Assembly (NCBI GenBank): GCA_017537495.1
Contig: JAFYKS010000007.1
Span: forward strand, 1-5,917
Reading direction: 5' to 3'
Length of the DNA stretch: 5,917 bases
DNA from: Bacillota bacterium
GTDB lineage: Bacteria > Bacillota > Clostridia > Peptostreptococcales > Anaerovoracaceae
Under the pieces are notes generated by a model. It made no database searches. It was given only the letters and a program-made list of their open reading frames with translations, and was not told where the DNA came from. Both the position numbers and the translations under genes were made by a program. Below, piece by piece: positions 5,889-5,917 of the stretch. Within the stretch, counting starts at the first letter, position 1; each line of letters opens with the position of its first letter.

Positions 5889-5917
5889 ATGGAAAAAGCA
5901 TTGAAACAATATACCCG
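5889..5917 (+). CDS. Possible start of a rightward gene, cut by the window edge (weak)
   Basis: An open frame begins MEKALKQYT at 5889 and runs off the window. An in-frame ATG at 5862 would add MGIFRDIFI. Neither start has a convincing ribosome binding site; only GAGAT at 5875-5879 is near. A weak rightward promoter candidate lies upstream: TTGGTG (5804-5809), 16 bp, TATGAT (5826-5831). The shift from very AT-rich to more codon-like sequence near 5889 is the main support. Nine residues are too few to name a family. Confidence 0.22.

Overview
The window looks like chromosomal DNA of a gut-type Firmicute, most likely a Lachnospiraceae-like clostridium. The grounds are strong AGGAGG ribosome binding sites, mid-range GC, consensus sigma-A promoters, and an HtrA with an N-terminal membrane anchor and a Q/N/G-rich tail. 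The organism call is an inference from style, not from a marker gene.

Left part (1-1467, minus strand): a tightly packed leftward operon of three genes. In transcription order these are a 196-residue YbjN/secretion-chaperone-like protein, a 208-residue protein that looks like its distant relative, and the first 68 residues of a TerY-like von Willebrand A (VWA) protein with a MIDAS DxSxS motif, cut by the window edge. Each gene has its own good ribosome binding site.

Divergent control region (1468-1665): a leftward promoter and a near-perfect rightward promoter (TTGACA, 17 bp, TATGAT). Between their -35 boxes lie three head-to-tail 10-bp repeats. A GC-only hairpin abuts the ribosome binding site of the rightward gene.

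Centre (1666-4284, plus strand): a single 872-residue protein with an OmpR-type winged helix, a NACHT-like STAND ATPase core and a helical, TPR-like C-terminal half. It is read here as an ATP-switched transcription regulator, possibly of the divergent operon and of itself. The regulator plus the YbjN/YbjN/VWA operon is the best candidate in this window for a poorly described signalling system. A strong hairpin with T-tracts on both sides (4294-4349) ends it and also the convergent gene to its right.

Right part (4365-5917): a leftward, membrane-anchored HtrA/DegP-type serine protease with one PDZ domain and an unusual aromatic C-terminus. Its promoter has a good -10 box, no recognisable -35 box, and two tandem 11-bp TTACAC repeats in its place, the pattern expected for an OmpR/PhoB-family response regulator. 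The last bases may hold the start of a rightward gene, weakly supported. Nothing in the window indicates an insertion sequence, prophage, CRISPR array, tRNA or rRNA.
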